Shown piece by piece: positions 43,173-55,318 of a stretch of DNA of 64,000 nt. Under the pieces are notes generated by a model. It ran no database searches and had not been told where the DNA came from. It saw only the letters and a program-made list of their open reading frames with translations. The position numbers were made by a program, and so were the translations under genes. Source of the stretch: Diphasiastrum complanatum (taxonomy: Eukaryota; Streptophyta; Lycopodiopsida; Lycopodiales; Lycopodiaceae); the NCBI GenBank assembly GCA_029204225.1, contig CM055102.1:6593320-6657319 (forward strand), given 5' to 3'. Numbering within the stretch: position 1 is the first letter of the stretch; each line of letters starts with the position of its first letter.

Positions 43173-44354
43173 TGTAGCACAGGCATCCCAAAGGGAGCGG
43201 AGAACCGCGACTTAGCTTCCCAACCTTCAACTCTTGCCATCCAAACCCACTTGACATACAAGCAGCCAACTCGCCAGCAAAGATCAGACTTAACCAACTT
43301 GAATTTCCGAAACCAACATTGAGATCCAACCTGGCGCCATGCCAGATCGGGGGTCCCGATGTGGGTGACTTCCCTCCACGCCAGTCGTCCGACATACATC
43401 AAACTTAACCAACTCGAAGCTTCGTTAAACGAGTAACATCCATTCCAAGCAAGCGATCTGACTTACATCAGACTTAACCAACTGAAAGCTTCATTACGAG
43501 CGTTGGAAGCCAACCTGGCGCCACACCATACTGGACAACCATAAACAGGTAACTTCCACCCAAGCAAGCCATCCAACTCAGCCGACATGTTAGAGCTCGT
43601 TCCCCAAGAGCTTAACCCATTCACGTTTATGCAAGGAACACTCAGAACCACAAGCCGTGACAGATATGGAGACAACTAGTTCCTGGACCAAATGGTCCTA
43701 ATAGCATACCGCTGGCGCCACGGACCGAATGGTCCCAACGACATACCACTGGCGTCCTGGGATACGACCCTCAACTATGTGCCAAATTAAAAAGTTTGAA
43801 GCGGCCTTACAACTGGCGCTTTTACCGAACACTGAAACCCAGAAGGTAATCAGAGTCAATTTGAGAAAAATCCCACCTTATTGATAAATCTGAGAAGGTT
43901 ACATTTCAAGTGTGTGACCGACCCTAGTCTCCGGAGCGTTGGCATGCCAAGGCGAGTGCCTAGACAACGGGAGGCTGAGACTTGGTTGGAGCTCGCCCTG
44001 AGTCGCAACCCGCACTCCCCTATAGTATTGGTGGGATTTGCCACCTCCCCTCATACCAAGTACTCTGCCCAGGCTGGTAAAGCACGTTTTTCTAGAAAGT
44101 CATTTTATCTCTCTAGAATTTATTGATCCCCAGGCTTCCTTTAATCATGCCTAGATCGTGTGAAGTGATTACACATCGATCTGAGCTCTCTGGACTTCGC
44201 TAGAACCGATCAAAGATTTTCAACCATAGGAACTTGGCGCCAGCTGGATTCTGGTCATAGTGGTGCCGGAGGCAGCAGGGGTTCTGCTGGCGCCAGGGAC
44301 AATACTGGCGCCGGTGACGCCGAAAGTAAGGCTTGTAAAGGTAACTTTACAACA
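43173..44354. repeat. LTR 1 of the LARD-like element
   Basis: TG...CA bounded, 1,182 bp. It contains six exact GGCGCC-centred TGGCGCC motifs and several near copies. The same layout is in LTR 2. Confidence 0.85.
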
Positions 44355-46691
44355 TCCACCCCACCTTTATAAAATCTGATGTCCTCATCAGATGTCAGAT
44401 TAAAGGAAATGTGCCTCCCAAATAAAAGTAACTATACATTTGATCTACTTGGCACAATACTCAATTTACTGGCCACTTTTTATTAGCATTGAAGCTGGCA
44501 CACCACAAGTCCGAGGCTCAGCTCTTTGTACTGAAAAATTACTTAACTTGAAAATATCACTTTGTTTGGAAAAAGCGTAGGTTTTATATCGCTTTCGTAA
44601 AACCCAAGAACCTTATTACCTAGTGACAGAGGCCTTTCTATGAAATGTTCGCCCTTGTCGCTTCTTTGACTTTGGAACTCCTTTGAGCTCCTGATTTGTC
44701 CTTGATGCACTTTGTATTGAGCTCCCTGAGCTCCATATTTGATCAATTCCGCACAGGTATCAGAGCTCCCTGAGCCAAAGGATTTATCGTTTGATTGTCC
44801 ACTTTATGGTCCACTCTGTGCCTTGTTGCTTATGCACCTTGATTTCTCTCCTTGTCCCAGCCTGATCTTGATATTTTTCATTTTTGGCTCTTTGAGGTAG
44901 GCAAAGATTGAGTACTCCGCAATGCATCTCTCACTTAGCTTGAAGTAGCTATCTTTGAATCAATCCAAATGTAACTATTGACCTCGTGAAGAGCCAAGGG
45001 GTTGCACCAGTTGATCCGCATACGAACTAACTCTTCACGTTCGTTTGAAGTGTCATGTCCATCGCGCAAAACTTGACTTTCACAGTTCCATCACTGGTCA
45101 GTTGCCTCACAGTCAAAACAAGAAGTGTACATCTAGATTGGCTTCAAGTAGATCTCTTTGAATCAGACACATGCACCCAGAGTTTGCACTAGTCCGATCT
45201 CAACATGAACTATCCCTTAGCGTCCGTTCGAAGTACCAAGTCTCTCGTGCAAGACTCAACTTTCACAGTTCCTTCATTGATCAGCTATCTTACACATAAC
45301 ACAAGTCAGCGTACTCATTATGTCTCCTCATCATTGCTGGTCTAGAGAAAGCCTATAACAAGCTTTTCCTTCCACAACAAAAACTTGTCAACTTATTAGG
45401 TCCAAAGTTCGCCAGTCTCCTCGTGTGAGTATGGCTAGGTCACCTTAAATTTGCCCCCGTTTTGATCAACTTTCAATCAAAATTTGCCCCAAGTGAGAGG
45501 TGTGTGTGATAGTTCCCCTCCATTTATAAAAAAACAGTTGATTGGACTTAGAGTAGAGTTCTCAGACAAAAAGCCTTGGCAACACTTTGCTTCCCATCTG
45601 CTAGGATTATGGCTTGATCTAACTTGTTGCCAATCTCTGAAGAGGATCCTAGTCTTTTTCCCTTTGAGGAAAAACCCAACTGATACTGGATATCACCCAT
45701 GCTTAGTGAGTTTCAGTTCCAAAGGTAGCCATCCCAAATGAAGACCAACTGCTCCATAGAAGATCTCCCTTGAAATTGCTCTTTCCAACTTTTGACTTCC
45801 TACTTGCATTTGGTGGGCGTCGTCGCAAATGAAACTAACCCAAGAAACAAGATAGCCATCCATCCTTTGCAAACATCCAGTCGTTTCGTTGCCGTTCACG
45901 TGTGAGTACTTGAACCGCAAATCCGCCCCACAGATTCTGTAGTCCTCTTTGTTTGATGGTGTCAGCCTTCAAAAGAAAGGTTCCTTCTCGAGCCATCAGT
46001 TCCTTGTATCACAAGCAATCATGCAAACCAAGCAAAGCACGAGTACTAAGACTCACCACGAATACATGCAAGCATGACACTCAGGCATGTTTACTAACAG
46101 GTAACAAAGACAAGGTCCCCCTTTGAGATTGTCCTGCCAAAGGACCTTTGCCTGGCCACGCCCATACAAATCGATCACAGAATCAACCATAGAGTACACC
46201 ACTCCAACTATCCGTGCTTTCACCATTAAGTAGCACATTGCCTCAGTCACGCCCCACCTCCTTTTGGTCGATAGCCCTTATAGCTAAATGATCGACAGCT
46301 ATCTCGCACCGACAGCTAACCACCCGTGCTTTACACCCGAATTCGAACAGCATCTCTGTATCAATGGTTAACCCGTACAGTTCGAATATGTCGCTTTGCA
46401 CCCCACAAGGCACAGACCATGCTTACACCAACCTAATGGCAACACACTGCCTCATATGTCCTACATGCAGACAGCGCCATGCCCGAATCGCGAGAACTGA
46501 CCGTGCTTACACCTCAAGGGCAGCACCGTGACTCATCAAGTCCCCCGTTCTGCCGACCACCCTGACCGTGGATGCACCCATGCTTAAACTGTGGGTAGCA
46601 CTTTGCACAACAGTTGTTTTGATGAACTCCAAATCATGGCCATTTCCGTGAGATCCACATAGTTGACCGGCCAGTCGACATTGATACCACA
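44355..46691. other. Non-coding interior of the LARD-like element
   Basis: No supported gene. Just inside LTR 1 a perfect stem ATCTGATG/CATCAGAT with loop TCCT lies at 44374-44393. A primer-site-like GGTATCAGAGC is at 44756-44766, about 400 bp from the LTR, too far for a normal primer site. The short unit GAGCTCC.TGAGC recurs around 44690-44775. Open frames are short and without motifs. Confidence 0.7.
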
Positions 46692-47870
46692 TGTAGCGCA
46701 GGTATCCCAAAGGGAGCCGAGAACCACGACTTAGCTTCCCAGCCTTCAACTCTTGCCATCCAAACCCACTTGACATACAAGCAGCCAACTCGCCAACAAA
46801 GATCAGACTTAACCAACTTGAAGTTCCAAAACCAACATTGAGATCGAACCTGGCGCCATGCCAGATCGGGGGTCCCGATGTGAGTGACTTCCCTCCGTGC
46901 CAGCCGCCTGACATACATCAAACTTAACCAACTCAAAGCTTTGTTACAAACGAGTAACATCCATTCCAAGCAAGCGGTCTGACTTACATCAGACTTAACC
47001 AACTGAAAACTTCGTCACGAGCGCTGGAAGCCAACCTGGTGCCACGCCAGACTGGACAACCATAAACATGTAACTTCCACCAAGCAAGCCATCCAACTCA
47101 GCTGACAAATTAGAGCCCGTTCCCCAAGAGCTTAACCCATTCACGTTCATGCAAGGAATACTCAGAACCACAAGCCGCGACAGATATGGAGACAACCAGT
47201 TCTTGGACCAAATGGTCCCGACAACATACCGCTGGCGCCACGGACCAAATGGTCCCGACGGCATACCACTGGCATCCCGAGATACGACCCTCGATTGTGT
47301 GCCAAATTAAAAAGTTTGAAACAGCCTTACAACTGGCGCTTTTACCGAACACTGAAATCCATAAGGTAATCAAAGTCAGTTTGAGAAAAATCCCATTTTA
47401 TTGATAAATCTGAGAAGGTTACATTTCAAGTGTGTGACCAACCCTAGTCTCCGGGGTGCTGGCATGCCAAGGCGAGTGCCAGGACAACATTCCAGCAAGG
47501 CAGGCTGAGACTTGGTTGGAGCTCGCCCTGAGTCGCAACCTGCACTCCCCTATAGTATTAGTGAGATTTGCCACCTCCCCTCATACCAAGTACTCTACTC
47601 AGGTTGGTAAAGCACATTTTCTCTCTCTAAAATTTATTGATCCCTAGGCTTCCTTTAATCATGCCTAGATCGTGTGAGGTGATTGCACATCGATCTGAGC
47701 TCTCTGGACTTCGCTAGAACCGATCAAAGATTTTCAGCCATAGGAACTTGGCGCCGGCTGGATTCTAGTCACAGTGGCGCCGGGAGCAGCAGGGGCACTA
47801 CTGGCGCCGTGGGAACAATACTGGAGCCGGTGGCGCCGAAAGTAAGGCTTGTAAAGGTAACTTTACAACA
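46692..47870. repeat. LTR 2 of the LARD-like element
   Basis: 1,179 bp, near-identical layout to LTR 1, ending TTTACAACA at 47870, followed by the target duplication CAACC. Confidence 0.85.
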
Positions 47871-48084
47871 CAACCAATCCTATCTTTCATGCTAGGAGCA
47901 AGCATATTGAGGTGGCAAATCACTTTGTGAGCAAGTCATAGCAAAGGAGGTGGAGCTTCAACATGTTTCTTTAAAGGAATGTGTAGATAATATCTTTACC
48001 AAAGAATTGAAAAAATACTTGTTTATGAAGCATAGAACTTCACTTGGAGTTTAAAGTCTATGCTAAAACTAGTTAAAGAGGGAG
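47871..48084 (+). pseudogene. Copia RNase H end and polypurine tract (element 4)
   Basis: Continues the RNase H domain after the insertion: NPIFHARSKHIEVANHFVSK, then a stop and degraded end. AAAGAGGGAG (48075-48084) is the polypurine tract before the 3' LTR. Confidence 0.8.
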
Positions 48085-48157
48085 TGTGAGAAATTTCAAC
48101 TAGTTTGCTATTTTGGTCATATTTGTATATTTGGAAATTGAGGCCATTTTTCATATT
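48085..48157 (+). repeat. 3' LTR of copia element 4, first part
   Basis: TGTGAGAAATTTCAACTAG to TTTCATATT, aligned with the start of the 5' LTR at 39058. Broken by gypsy element 3. The last five bases, ATATT, are the target duplication. Confidence 0.85.
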
Positions 48158-49418
48158 TGTGATGCCACGCAAATGTCAAAAATTGAATATCAACATAAAT
48201 ATGGCATGATATACTCGAAAATGAAGATATAAGCTGGTTAAGTATAAATCATGAAGAGGCCTAAGTCATTTTTCGAGAATATATCTCCTAGGTACTTGCC
48301 TTATAAATTAAGGGCTAGACCTGTAATAGGAAAAGACATTGCTTGGATAACCCTTACCTAGGTCGTCTATACGCAACGACTAGTTATGAAAAGACATGTT
48401 AAACTAGAGTAACTTTAACTCATAGTTAAGTATACCTCTTACGGTATAGTTGAACGTATTTTCAGTTTATTTCTTAACTAGACTCTTTTGCGGGAGCGAC
48501 ACACCTATTGTTTAAGAGATGTGTTTGTTCGCCCCGTAGAACATATATTGATCTCACACTTCAGTCTCGATCATCGAGAGAGAAGAGTTTATGCTTATGT
48601 AAGAGATTGAAAAAGTGAATAGAGTTCTGTGAGTTATTCTCCCTATCTCTGTTCTCCGCACTGCTGAGTGTGAGTGATCTTGAGTCTGCTAACAATCTCT
48701 AACGCATTTCATGAACTACTCTCTGATCAGATAGACACTCTAGTGCATTACAGTCGTTTGCTGTGTTTCCGTAAAGCATGCTCTAAAGGACTATCTTAAA
48801 ATCATCTTATTCGTCTATTGCAAATACTTTCTTTTCGAGACTCGAATAATGACTATCTTTGTGCAGTCTAGCACGATCATTGAATTAAGTTGTATGTATA
48901 CAAATGAGATGACAATCCCTGTCTGAAGAATTGAGTCTTTGATCTGTTTTCTTGATTGGCATTGACATAAGTTTCTAACGTGCTCTAAAACCATTCGTGC
49001 TCTTTAACCATTGAGTTGGGCTTTAGTTGTTGAGGACTATTGTCTAGGAACGAATAGTTCGCGAACTCGATTAATTAATTGTCTGCGCAGTCGCGAATAC
49101 ATCGAACAATTCTTGATTCTTTGTTGACACCTTAGTCAGCCAGAGTGTAGTCTGCTGTACTACTCTAATAACATTTCATTTGTAGAATGCGCTTCCTTCA
49201 ATTCGATAGAGGCCAGATTGTTGTTCTGAATTCATTAACATTACCCATTCCAAATATAAGTAATACTGGTTACTTTTTAATGTCTGTCGACAACCAGAAT
49301 AACATTCAAAACCACCTGCCATAATTACACCAAAAACATAACTTTCTAATGTTGTCCTCTGTGGGAACGATACTTTTTCACTACAAAATCTATATTAACC
49401 CTGTTGGATAGCACGACA
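48158..49418 (+). repeat. 5' LTR of gypsy element 3
   Basis: 1,261 bp, TGTGATGCC to CACGACA. Its last 790 bp (48629-49418) align with 56577-57366. Confidence 0.85.
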
Positions 49419-49430
49419 TATACCAATTTT

Positions 49431-49448
49431 TGGCGCTGTTGCCGGGGA
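49431..49448 (+). other. Primer binding site, Asp-tRNA type
   Basis: TGGCGCTGTTGCCGGGGA, one base from the TGGCGCCGTTGCCGGGGA seen in plant gypsy elements primed by tRNA-Asp, 12 bp inside the LTR. Confidence 0.8.
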
Positions 49449-49495
49449 TAGTTTAGGAAAGTTATAAGAAATCTGACACATCCATTTTCATCTCT

Positions 49496-50890
49496 AATGT
49501 TTGTCAGATAGAGAATCGAGATTAGAAAGATACCGGAAGCTTAGAGAGGAGTTTTTACGAAGACAGAGTGAAAGTACTAGTCGTAGAAATCTAGACGAAA
49601 TCACTGCTCAGTTACTTGAACTCCTAATTAGCTTCGGTATGGAGGGTCCTGCTGCATGCTTCACTTCTATCTCTAAAATTAAATATGATTATTTTAAAGG
49701 GACCAACTCCGATGATGCAGATAGCTATGTCTCACAATTTGAGTCAATAGCCAATGCAAATAACGAGGGAACTGACGTAGACAAACTACAAATTCTCCCT
49801 AGTTTGCTAAGAAAGCAGGCGCATATCTAGTATAGCCAAGTAGAACCAGGCCGTGTAGGAACCTGGTACCTGTTGAAAGATGCGTTTCTGAACCAGTTCA
49901 GAGAGATAAGTTACAAATCTAGAATTCTTGGACGTCTGAACAATGTTCGGAAGAAGAGTAAAGAATCTCTTCGCAAATATACACGTAAGGTTAAAAACCT
50001 CATAGAAAAATTAACCGGTGTATATCCCGTGGATATGCAAATCGAATGGTTTTTGGCTGGTCTACCAACAAAGATTGATCAATACTACAGACAAGGGGAC
50101 ATGAACTCCTTAGCAGCTATTATAGCTAGTGCAGAAAATTTCGAGACTTCGAAATCAGCGCGAAAGCGGCGATCAATGAAGAAATCTCGAAAATCTAAGA
50201 CTGATTCCAGTGACAGCGATGATGATTCAGATTCGGATTCCAGTAGTAGTTCTTCAAGCTCGGAATTTGAAAGTAGCGATTCATCGGAATCAGATGCTGA
50301 CAAAGGAGAGAAAAAAATAAACGACGAACTAAACGAAAGGACGACACAAAAGTTGTCGAGGATAAGTCGTCAAATTTCAAAGTGGAAAAGCTTTGGAAAA
50401 GTAATATGGCTGACCTTAAAGTGCATATTTCAGAAGTTGCAGATAAAAGACCAAAGGCGTTTTCTTCTAACTCAGGAATGTGGTGTACAAAATGTGAAAC
50501 ATCTGGATACACCAAGGAAGACTGTACCACTGTTAATGTCAAACACATTGAAGATCCTACCCCAGGAGATACTTTTTATTTTTCAGAATGATGCGACTAC
50601 TAACTATGTACAGGGTACTGCAGCATCAGCCCAGCAGGACAGACCCAAATTCGCACCAAGAAGATATAATCCTCCTAAATTTGTTGGACCAACGAAGTCT
50701 CAAACCTCGAATAAACCAGTCTCGGGCAACCGCTACAACTGTGGAGAGCCGGGACATTTTTCTCATGACTGTCCTCAACCACGGAAGCAATTGGTTACGT
50801 ACCATTATGCTCGAATTGCAGAGAACCTACTCACAAGTATCCTGACTGCCCTCAGCCACAAAAGCCGTGACTCAAATATCAGTATGTAGC
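49496..50890 (+). pseudogene. Gypsy gag (element 3)
   Basis: An ATG at 49496 is followed by a stop. The gag frame reads from about 49501 (RLERYRKLREEFLRRQSES), with SKIKYDYFKGTNSDDADSYV as the start of the capsid domain. A stop near 49828 separates it from 49873 onward: LKDAFLNQFREISYKSRILG, LRKYTRKVKNLIEKLTGVYP, EWFLAGLPTKIDQYY. A lysine/serine/aspartate-rich linker follows (50160-50320). A zinc knuckle YNCGEPGHFSHDCPQPRK (first Cys replaced by Tyr in the C-x2-C box) is at about 50730-50785, with a possible second one shifted in frame. Confidence 0.75.
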
Positions 50891-51006
50891 AACACCAGCT
50901 GCTGCAAGACACGAAAGCGAAAGCTGCGACAGATGCTGTTGTACAGAGAATTGACATTATTGAAGGAAAATTGGCAAAGACTGAAGATCAATCCTAGCCA
51001 AGTGAC

Positions 51007-51660
51007 GTGGAAAAGATTTTTAAAGTCACCACGAGAAGCAAAAGCTCCTCGAAACCTGATCAGAAATCTTCGACAAAGCGCAAAAAATCCTTGAAGATGA
51101 AATCTTCTAGCAAGACGACGAACAAATCCACGACTAAAGAAGATCTCAAGGATGACCCTGACTATGACCGTGATGCTGCGAAGCTATTTGCAAAAGATAT
51201 CTCGGCAGAAGCAAAGGAAATCATCTACGCTGAACTAAAGACTGCTGCTGCAGAGAAGGTGGTCACTTTCGAGGAAGAAGACGGAGAAATCACGAAGACG
51301 AAATTGTCTAGTGCTGTTATTGATAAACCACCTCAAATCAAAGACAAAAGAATATGACATCGTAACTGATATCGGATCTCTTCGACCAAACATTACTTTT
51401 GAACAGCTGTTGGTAGATAAACTTATTACAGAAAGCAACTGAAAGGCCTTTTTGTGCCTAAGAAGAAGAAGAAAATTTCTCTGCCAAATGCTGGTGTTTT
51501 ATCCATTGATTTAGGTGATCTCGATGCACCTGAAATTGATGTTACTATTGCAAGATGCCTGATCAAAAAAGTGTCAATTGACTCTGGTTCCAGCGTAAAT
51601 ATAATAGAAGACACAACTCATGCTTTGGGGCCGACTGACATTCAACCAACATAACGAAAC
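51007..51660 (+). pseudogene. Gypsy protease region (element 3)
   Basis: A lysine-rich linker (51007-51357) leads to a second frame at 51454-51654 with KKVSIDSGSSVNIIEDTTHA, an aspartic protease box with D-S-G-S-S-x-N. Sequence continuing to 51900 (PLGLSSYSVLIG, WIYQSNASVHWKSRKL) is the usual L-G-R-x-W-x-x-x-x-x-x-A...H...L-K-F tail, with stop codons. Frame changes near 51355 and 51655. Confidence 0.7.
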
Positions 51661-51919
51661 ATCAAGTTAGCTGATTTGACACGATGAAAACCTGTTGGTG
51701 AGCTGAAGGATGTCACTGTCTACATTCAAGCCAAGCCATTCACCATGAATTTCATTGTTATCAAACCACTCGGTTTGTCATCCTATTCTGTGTTGATTGG
51801 ATGACCTTGGATTTATCAATCAAATGCTAGTGTACATTGGAAATCTAGAAAGCTAAGATTTCAGACTGGTGAGACCAATAACCGAGGTAAGCCAATAGAA
51901 CAAATCATAACCAGGAGTC

Positions 51920-53290
51920 GTGACAAATATGAAGGTGAACTCTTTGTCCGACACCAGTTTTACATCAGAAGAATCTTCGTATGCCTTGAATATTTTTTCC
52001 TATAAATCTGATATTGAAGTGCAGTACTTTGAATGTTATGAGAATGCTGATGACGAAGAATTCTTTGATGCCTACAACGATGAAGCTGATGTTTCGTATG
52101 AAGAAATTATCGTTGCAGACACAAACTCGAAAGAGTCTGACGATTCAAGTGACGAATCTGAACACAGATTTGGTAACAAGAACGAGGTTGGCGACAAGAA
52201 AACATCTATGGAGTCAACCATGCACGAAATTCATGGCCATACCAAGGCCAGTATGACTGAAGGTATCATCTTACTAGATTCTACTGAACTGATTGAACTT
52301 GCACTTGGCAGATTTGTGCATGTTTCAAAGTCACTTGGAGAATCTGAGTTGGCGGAATTCACTGAACTATTAAAGGAGTATCAAGATGTTTTTGTCTGGT
52401 CGTTCGACGATTTGAAGGGTATACGTGCAGAATTCGGAGAGCACCGAATTGATTTGAAAGAAGATGTTGTACCTGTTCTACAGAGACAATATCGTCTCAA
52501 TCCTAAATGCTCTCTAATGGTCAAGCACGAACTTAACAAACACCTTAAGATAGGTATAATCTATCCCGTCTTAAGTAGTGAATGGGTTTCACCCATTGTT
52601 GTCGTCCCGAAGAAGAAGGCTGGCAAAATACAAATATGCTAGGATTTTCGAAAACTCAATGCTGTCACCAGGAAGGACCATCATCCTTTGCCTTTTACTG
52701 ATTCCATCCTAGATCAGGTTGCTGATCAAGAGCGTTACAATTTCTGTGACGGCTTTTCTGGATATAATCAGGTGGGAGTGCGAAAGGAGGATTGCTCAAA
52801 GACCACATTCACAACGGATTGGGGCACTTATGACTACAACAAAATGCCCTTTGGTCTTTGTGACGCTCCAGCGACTTTTTAGGGAATCACGATGTTAATT
52901 TTCGCTGCCTTCCTGAGAACTTTTCTTGAAATATTTATTGATGATTTATGTGTACAGTGATATGAAGACACACCTGCAGAAGCTGAAATTAACATTGCAA
53001 CGGTGTCAAGATACTTGTTTATCTCTTCATCCAGAGAAATGTTTTTTTGGTATGAAAGAAGGAATATTGTTCGGACACAGATTGTCTAATAGAGGAATAG
53101 AAGTCGACAAAGATAAAGTCGAGCTTATAAAGAACCTCCTGATACCAACCAATTTGCGTGAACTAAGAGCTTTCTTAGGACATGTTGGCTATTACAGGAG
53201 ATTTATTCAAAATCATGCTTCTATTGCTGCCTCTCTTACACATCTACGAAGAAACAAGTGGAATATTTGTGGATGAATGAACATTAGAAA
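51920..53290 (+). pseudogene. Gypsy reverse transcriptase (element 3)
   Basis: After an acidic linker (51920-52250), LKEYQDVFVWSFDDLKGI, HRIDLKEDVVPVLQRQYRLN and GIIYPVLSSEWVSPIVVVPK start RT. A stop near 52640 interrupts R-x-C-x-D-F-R-K-L-N. Then LPFTDSILDQVADQERYNFC, DGFSGYNQVGVRKEDCSKTT with the first aspartate, YNKMPFGLCDAPATF, a stop, and FIDDLCVYS near 52935 (read with a frame shift), HPEKCFFGMKEGILFGHRLS and LRAFLGHVGYYRRFI. Two stops and a shift inactivate it. Confidence 0.8.
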
Positions 53291-53309
53291 GCATTTGAAG
53301 ATCTTAAGC

Positions 53310-53660
53310 TATTGGCGTCTATCTAAGCCAGAAGGACGACCAGAAGAAGGATCATCCCATCTACTATGCGAGTCGACAGCTCAGTGCATCAGAGAAAAAT
53401 TATTCGGCTACAGAAAATGAAGCACTTGGCATGATTTTCACTGTTAAAAAATTTCGACATTATTTGTTGGGATATGCATTTATTTTTCATGTGGATCATT
53501 ATGCTCTTAAGTATCTTGTAACTAAATCAGATCTATCAGGACGAATTGCTCGATGGGTTCTACTTCTGCAAAAATTCACTTATCAAGTACAGCTTCGTCA
53601 AGGAAAGTATCATACAAATGCTGATTATCTATCGCGACTCAGCACTGAAAAAATTGAAGA
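53310..53660 (+). pseudogene. Gypsy RNase H (element 3)
   Basis: GVYLSQKDDQKKDHPIYYAS and RQLSASEKNYSATENEALGM (catalytic E), RHYLLGYAFIFHVDHYALKY (D), then RIARWVLLLQKFTYQVQLRQ and NADYLSRL. The T-D-H region reads V-D-H. The first part (about 53315-53430) and the following frame are continuous from about 53320. The RT-RNase H join around 53275-53315 is damaged and the first catalytic aspartate segment seems deleted. Confidence 0.8.
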
Positions 53661-54963
53661 TCCTATCAATGAAGATTTTCCAGACGAACATTTATTCGAG
53701 ATTTTATCTACAAATTCGTTATATTCTGATATCATTACTTATCTCAAGGATCAGATATATCCGGATGGTTATGATTTGGAGCAAAAGACAATTTTTCAAT
53801 ATAAGGTAGCACCTTATACAATTATTAACAATGTTTTGTACAAGCTTGGTGCAGATCATCAGCTTCGAAGATGTCTCGAATCCAAACACATTAAAAAGGT
53901 TGTTAAAGCCTTACACTCAAAAGATGCTGGTGGACATTTTGCTTTGAAGAACAAAGTTAATAAGATATTGACTGCCAAGTATTGGTGGCCAACAATGTTT
54001 AAGGATGTATCAAACTTTATTCGTTCATGTGATCCATACCAAAGATCTGGTAAGCCTACAAAATCAACGAATTGGCCGTTGACACCAATCCTTCCTCTTG
54101 CACCATTCGAGAAGTGGGGGATTGACTTTGTCGGTCCAATTAAACCTGTTACCCGACATACGAAATGTCGATATATTCTAGTTGCAACGGATTATGCTAC
54201 AAAGAACGTGGAAGCAGAGGTGACAAAAAGAAATGATGCAAAAATTGTCGTGACGTTCTTATTCAAAAGTATTATCACCAGATATGGTTGTCCACTCGAA
54301 CTAGTAAGTGACCGAGGTACACATTTTTTAAATGACACTATACGGTTGCTGACAACTTATTTCCTCATCAAACACAGAAAAACTACACCGTATAATCCAA
54401 AAGCAAACGGGTTGACAGAAAGAGCTAATGGAATTTTATGTAAGATCTTGACTAAAATTACTATTGCACACGCAACAGATTGGGATCAGAAACTACCATC
54501 AGTTCTTTAGGCTTATCGTATTACAGAGAAAATCACGATGAAACAAGCACCATATTTTCTGACATATGGTATGCATCCTATTTTGCCAATTGAATTTGAG
54601 GCCAAAACTTTTCGTATCCAAGCTTAACGAACAAATGCAGAATGCATAAACGAAAGGTTGACTAATATTGAAGAACTAGCTGAAGCTCGTGAGTCTTCAC
54701 AAAAATTAACGAAGGAAATCCAAAAACAAAGAAAGAAGAAATATGACAGTCATATAAAAAAATGTGATCTTAAAGCTGATGATTATGCGCTGATATATGA
54801 CAGTCGCCATCAAAAGTACCCAGGAAAACTCCATATGCGATGGCTTGGACCTTTTAAAGTCATAGAGGTGTTTGACAATAGTTCTATGCAACTTCAATCA
54901 CTTGAAGGGGAACTGTTACCTACATGTATTAACGGGTCCAGACTAAAAAAATACTACCTTTAA
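53661..54963 (+). pseudogene. Gypsy integrase (element 3)
   Basis: HHCC-like domain (LHSKDAGGHFALKNKVNKIL, KYWWPTMFKDVSNFIRSCDP, where the usual final C-x-x-C reads C-D-P-Y), core WGIDFVGPIKPVTRHTKCRY, LVSDRGTHFLNDTIRLLTTY, TPYNPKANGLTERANGILCK with D, D, E all visible. A stop at 54508 interrupts before AYRITEKITMKQAPYFLTYG. The C-terminal part 54658-54963 ends KLHMRWLGPFKVIEVFDNSS and LKKYYL, the standard G-P-F-x-V end. One stop and one more near 54627 separate it from an open frame. Confidence 0.85.
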
Positions 54964-55318
54964 CCAGAATTTTTTTTATTTATTTTTATTCTTATTATTT
55001 TCTAGTATTTTCTGGAATCAATCGCCAATTTTTCTCTATCTTTTTTTATAATGTTCGCGACTTTTTTTCTTTTCTAGAAAATTTTCTAGAAATTTTCGTA
55101 AACTTTTCTACAACTGTTCAACATTTGTTCAAACTGTTTCATGAATTTTTCGAAAATTTTTCTTGTCTTCTCTCAAATCTTTTAAGTTATTTTTCAAAGT
55201 ATTTTCGAGAACTTTTCAAGAAACTTTTGCGACACTCAACTGTGAACTGAAACTTGTCATTTTTTTTTTCTTTCGAGAATTTTTCTAGCATTTTTTTTTT
55301 CTCCAGTTGGTTGGGTAA
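54964..55318. other. T-rich spacer between integrase and extra ORF (gypsy 3)
   Basis: Strongly T-rich on the + strand with repeated TTTTC.AGAA.TTTTC motifs. No gene. Confidence 0.6.

Larger units (their letters stand above)
43173..47870. mobile_element. Non-autonomous LTR element (LARD-like), TSD CAACC
   Basis: 4,698 bp with two direct repeats of about 1.18 kb at its ends (43173-44354 and 46692-47870), opening TGTAGC.CAGG and ending CTTTACAACA, flanked by CAACC at 43168-43172 and 47871-47875. The 2.3-kb interior has no gag or pol motif on either strand. This is the structure of a large retrotransposon derivative mobilised in trans by an unknown partner. The LTRs differ at several percent of positions by eye, so the insertion is not very recent. 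It is inside the RNase H region of copia element 4. Confidence 0.85.
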
